This document shows positions 5,603 through 8,252 of a stretch of DNA of 8,252 nucleotides, in pieces. Origin of the DNA: Planctomycetia bacterium (GTDB taxonomy: Bacteria > Planctomycetota > Planctomycetia > Pirellulales > UBA1268); the NCBI GenBank assembly GCA_009919445.1, contig RGBY01000099.1, forward strand, positions 1 to 8,252, given 5' to 3'. Under the pieces are notes generated by a model, which worked only from the letters and a program-made list of their open reading frames with translations, had not been told where the DNA came from and did not search any database. Within the stretch, counting starts at the first letter, position 1. Each line of letters starts with the position of its first letter. Made by a program: the position numbers and the translations under genes.

Positions 5603-7033
5603 ATGGCTGGACAGTTTCTCAGCATCGAAGAGGCCGCGGCTCACCTTGGCAAAACCGAGGCAGAAGTTCGACAACTTGTCGACCAGCGGAAAATCTCTGC
5701 GTTGCGAGACACGTCCGGGCCAAAGTTTCGTGTTGATGACCTTGACCGCTATCTGGCCGATCTGGCGGATGAGACAGGCGAGGCTGCCACCGATGACAGT
5801 GGTCTCTCCCTTGATGGCCTCGAACTCGACCTGCAGGAAGACAACTCCTCACCTGCCAGCGTGATCATTCAAGACTCAGCCATTGAGGCCGGTCCGACTG
5901 ACGCCGCACCAACTCCTGTATCTGCCGCTCCAGAGGACGCTGTCTCGCTCATTCTCGACGACGACCTCGAACTTGCCTCAAGTCCCTCACTGGCATCAGA
6001 CATTCCCGCGTCAGATGAACCAGAGGCCTCTCTTGTCATTGGCGATGAAGCCGCAGTCTCATTCGCTGACGGCCCGCCAACTATGGCCGGAGGCGATGAC
6101 GACCTCGTACTGGCCGACGATGACGACTCTTCACCAAGTAACGATCTTGCCAATGCACCCAGCATCCTTGTCGGTAGCGATGACGCCATAGAAATCGAAG
6201 GCCTCGACATGAGCCTAGCCGGCAGCCTGAGTGGCATTGAGCTTTCTGGCGTCGATGAACCCGCGAGTGCTGCTCCGGCTGATGATGCAGCACAAAGCCT
6301 AGCTGTCGCTGATTCGTTGGCAGGAGACCTTGATCTGGAAAGCCTTGTCGCCGCCAGTGGACTTGAAGATTTGGCCAGTATTGTTGCCTCTGAGCCAGCC
6401 TCGGCACCTGGCTCAGGCCTTTTCGGTGAAGATTCTGGTGTTGCTGATATCGGCAGTGGCATCCTGGTTGACTCTGACCCGGGAAACTCTGAGCCGGGTA
6501 GTAGTGCACCTGGAAGTGAACTGAGCAATGTTGATATGGAAGGCGGCCTTTCCCTGGAAGGGGATGAGGTCAAGCCTTGGGCTGTCGATCTGGGCGAGTT
6601 TCTCAACGATGCCGAAGACGATGCCCATGCCGCAACCATGCTTGGTACCGCCGACCAGTTTGACCTCGGGCATGAGGGATCAGGTGATGACCCCAGCCAG
6701 TCGGCTGACCTGGCCTCAGCCGGTGACTCATCGATGTTTGCCAAGTCAACAGGACCGGGCGACTCGAGTTTCTTTGGTCAGGAGCTCGATGACGGGCCAA
6801 CCGGCCTGACGCAAGCAAGCGAAATGATGTCGAGTTCGCAGTATGGGTTCGGTGTCGACACCACGACTTTCGACGCGTGGCAGGTCACTGGCCTGATCTG
6901 TTGCGCCGTTCTGCTTCTGGTCGGGGGGCTGCTCACCTTTGATCTGGTGCGGACAATCGGTAGTGCCGGCGACACAACTCTGGCCAACCCGCTTGTGGGG
7001 GGACTCGCCCAGGCCTTCGGTTGGAGCCAGTGA
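5603..7033 (+). CDS. Membrane-tethered helix-turn-helix protein with long acidic region (476 aa)
   Basis: Residues 5-51 form an excisionase/MerR-type winged helix-turn-helix (FLSIEEAAAHLGKTEAEVRQ, then KISALRDTSGPKFRVDDLDR), as in the HTH_17 family, expected to bind DNA. Residues 58-420 are low in complexity and very rich in Asp, Glu, Ser, Ala and Gly, with recurring short acidic motifs such as LILDDDLELA, DDDLVLADDDD and LSLDGLELDL; this part is probably disordered. Residues 428-447 are a single membrane helix (VTGLICCAVLLLVGGLL), leaving about 28 residues beyond it. The likely topology is a cytoplasmic DNA-binding head tethered to the membrane. The ATG follows CAGGA with 9-nt spacing. It is on the same strand as the secreted-protein gene and converges on comEC, whose open frame overlaps its last 288 bp. 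Role unknown; a membrane-bound regulator or a chromosome-to-membrane tether are both possible. Confidence 0.75.
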   Translation: MAGQFLSIEEAAAHLGKTEAEVRQLVDQRKISALRDTSGPKFRVDDLDRYLADLADETGEAATDDSGLSLDGLELDLQEDNSSPASVIIQDSAIEAGPTDAAPTPVSAAPEDAVSLILDDDLELASSPSLASDIPASDEPEASLVIGDEAAVSFADGPPTMAGGDDDLVLADDDDSSPSNDLANAPSILVGSDDAIEIEGLDMSLAGSLSGIELSGVDEPASAAPADDAAQSLAVADSLAGDLDLESLVAASGLEDLASIVASEPASAPGSGLFGEDSGVADIGSGILVDSDPGNSEPGSSAPGSELSNVDMEGGLSLEGDEVKPWAVDLGEFLNDAEDDAHAATMLGTADQFDLGHEGSGDDPSQSADLASAGDSSMFAKSTGPGDSSFFGQELDDGPTGLTQASEMMSSSQYGFGVDTTTFDAWQVTGLICCAVLLLVGGLLTFDLVRTIGSAGDTTLANPLVGGLAQAFGWSQ

Positions 7034-8252
7034 TCGCCAGCCGGCGGGCCGCCTGCCGACGGTCGTAATGCTTTCCTCAAGCTGCCAAGTCGCGTCCGTA
7101 AATCGTGACACGGCAATTTGGCTCTCGCTCAGGCTAACCGCGATTGCCCCGCGATCTGTTGGGGTTGGCCCCGCCGTCCGTAAGATGCAAGGCAATGACT
7201 GGTCGTTCTGACCGAATGCTGCCGCAACAGCCTGCCAACAGCGGCCACCACCGCCGCTTACAAGCACAACCTTTGGCTGAAGCTGCGTGACAAGCTCCTT
7301 CGGCATACCCGTGTGGCTTCCATGGTGAGGAGCAACTAACACGTCGCATCGTGGCGGGCCGGCAGCGAGAAACCGCCGCAGGGCAGGGCCCTCAAGGTCC
7401 CCTGTCAATAAAATTCGATGCCCCGCTGCCTCAACGGCAAGCACCACGCTTTTCTCGTTATCTGTTCCGGGTTGCCGTTCACCCGGGTGAAGCACTCGAG
7501 CCGCACAGCCCGTGTCGATGTCGATCTGGTCGCCGGCCACAACCGTTCGCAGGGGAATTCCGCGGCGGCTGATATCAGACAAGACTTGTTGAACCATTGC
7601 TGAATTGCTGGCAAGAAAATCAGCTGATACGGCTACCTGCCGGACCGGAAACCGGTCGATGATTTCTGGTACCGCGTTAAAGTGATCGGCATCAGCATGG
7701 GACAGCACCAGGCAGTCAATGGCGTGAATCTTTTCCGATACCAAGACTGCCGAGAGGGAGCGGGCTGCCGCCTGTCCAGCCCCCAGCCGGCCGGCATCAT
7801 AGACAAGGCAGTGACGGCTCGCGGTTCGAACAACGACGCCACAGCCGTGGCCCATCGCTGCCAGCACCACACGCACACCGGCGGTAGGGGCAGGTGGGAA
7901 AGATCCAACAACCAGTCCGAGCCCGATCCAGCCAAGCAATGCCAGGGCATACTGCCGGCTCGCCCCCCCCGTGAACGCCTGCAGGCGGAACCCGCCGGGA
8001 GCTCGGGCAGGATTGCTCACCTGGCGAACGGGACGCGCTACCGCCCAGCAGAGAAGTAGCGCCGTCACCAGCAGATACCACCCAGCCAACCACCAGCCCG
8101 GCGGTGCGGCCACCCGCCAACTCCCGCAAGGCACCATCGCTGCGGCCGTCACGATGCTGTCGAGGCTCCACAGGGCGAGGCTACACAGACGCCCCGACAG
8201 CCAGCCCACAGCCGGAAGCAGCCTGCCGAGCAGCAAGCAGCAGAAGCCGGAA
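6746..8252 (-). CDS. comEC: ComEC/Rec2 DNA-uptake protein, C-terminal part (5'-truncated by the window)
   Basis: ComEC forms the inner-membrane channel for single-stranded DNA in natural transformation. The frame is open to the window edge, so only about 500 C-terminal residues are seen. Numbering from the TTG at 8236, residues 1-66 are the last hydrophobic segments of the competence domain (with SWRVAAPPGWWLAGWYLL). A further membrane helix lies near 97-112, and a metallo-beta-lactamase-like domain follows at 120-385. Metal-site motifs are visible: YDAG (146-149), SHADADH (179-185), LTGD (277-280) and PHHGSH (303-308). The strand that usually reads DVGQGD is AMGHGCG here. Homology should end near residue 390; the frame then continues for about 105 residues, of which the last 95 lie antisense to the 3' end of the helix-turn-helix gene. 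A G8 run on the coding strand (7963-7970) sits before the lactamase domain. Confidence 0.85.
   Translation of the reverse strand, partial: SGFCCLLLGRLLPAVGWLSGRLCSLALWSLDSIVTAAAMVPCGSWRVAAPPGWWLAGWYLLVTALLLCWAVARPVRQVSNPARAPGGFRLQAFTGGASRQYALALLGWIGLGLVVGSFPPAPTAGVRVVLAAMGHGCGVVVRTASRHCLVYDAGRLGAGQAAARSLSAVLVSEKIHAIDCLVLSHADADHFNAVPEIIDRFPVRQVAVSADFLASNSAMVQQVLSDISRRGIPLRTVVAGDQIDIDTGCAARVLHPGERQPGTDNEKSVVLAVEAAGHRILLTGDLEGPALRRFLAAGPPRCDVLVAPHHGSHTGMPKELVTQLQPKVVLVSGGGGRCWQAVAAAFGQNDQSLPCILRTAGPTPTDRGAIAVSLSESQIAVSRFTDATWQLEESITTVGRRPAGWRSLAPTEGLGESPHKRVGQSCVAGTTDCPHQIKGEQPPDQKQNGATDQASDLPRVESRGVDTEPILRTRHHFACLRQAGWPVIELLTKETRVARSC
7042..7058. terminator. Weak hairpin between the convergent genes
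   Basis: CGGCGGG (7042-7048) pairs with CCTGCCG (7052-7058), including one G-U pair, around a 3-nt loop. It lies just after the stop of the helix-turn-helix gene. There is no T-tract on either side and it falls inside the open comEC frame, so terminator function is uncertain. Confidence 0.2.

Noticed and set aside
5869..6744. A 291-residue open frame antisense to the helix-turn-helix gene
   Set aside because: It is a Ser/Pro/Ala-rich mirror of the acidic region. It stays open because TTA, CTA and TCA codons are rare in the plus-strand gene. It has no domain and no clear ribosome site.

Overview
The window is GC-rich, gene-dense bacterial chromosome with two blocks of genes. I read it as a planctomycete, probably Pirellula-like. 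The basis is the protein style: a diverged ComEC metallo-beta-lactamase start, a short secreted protein of a pattern I associate with planctomycetes, a helix-turn-helix protein with a long acidic tail and a C-terminal membrane helix, and a stator-like operon with unfamiliar partner proteins. This assignment is recognition from memory, not a search. There are no rRNA, tRNA, CRISPR, insertion-sequence or phage features.

Layout. Positions 1-66 hold two strong hairpins that end the leftward operon. Positions 97-4597 (minus strand) are a three-gene operon, transcribed right to left, whose genes overlap by 4 nt (ATGA) at both junctions: a MotA/TolQ/ExbB-like channel protein with a cytoplasmic coiled-coil tail; a 736-residue one-TM protein with coiled coil, two diverged globular modules and a long Gly-rich linker; and a 332-residue one-TM ExbD/TolR-like protein. 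Positions 4598-4929 are a divergent intergenic region with several inverted repeats. Positions 4930-5376 (plus) encode a small secreted protein and 5603-7033 (plus) a membrane-tethered helix-turn-helix protein, with a 226-bp gap between them rich in A/T tracts, direct repeats and a leader hairpin. Positions 6746-8252 (minus) are the 3' part of a comEC/rec2 gene, which runs off the right edge and overlaps the helix-turn-helix gene tail to tail by 288 bp.

The most interesting part is the leftward operon. It looks like an ion-driven stator (the MotAB/TolQR/ExbBD/ZorAB superfamily) with one channel subunit and two different B-type subunits. The 332-residue protein keeps the membrane aspartate expected to carry the proton (Asp19). 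The 736-residue protein has alanine at the ungapped equivalent position (Ala19). No OmpA-like peptidoglycan-binding domain, TonB, TolA, Pal, flagellar or Zorya effector gene is visible, so the load this motor would act on is unknown. The comEC gene indicates natural DNA uptake in the organism, but nothing visible ties it functionally to the motor operon.
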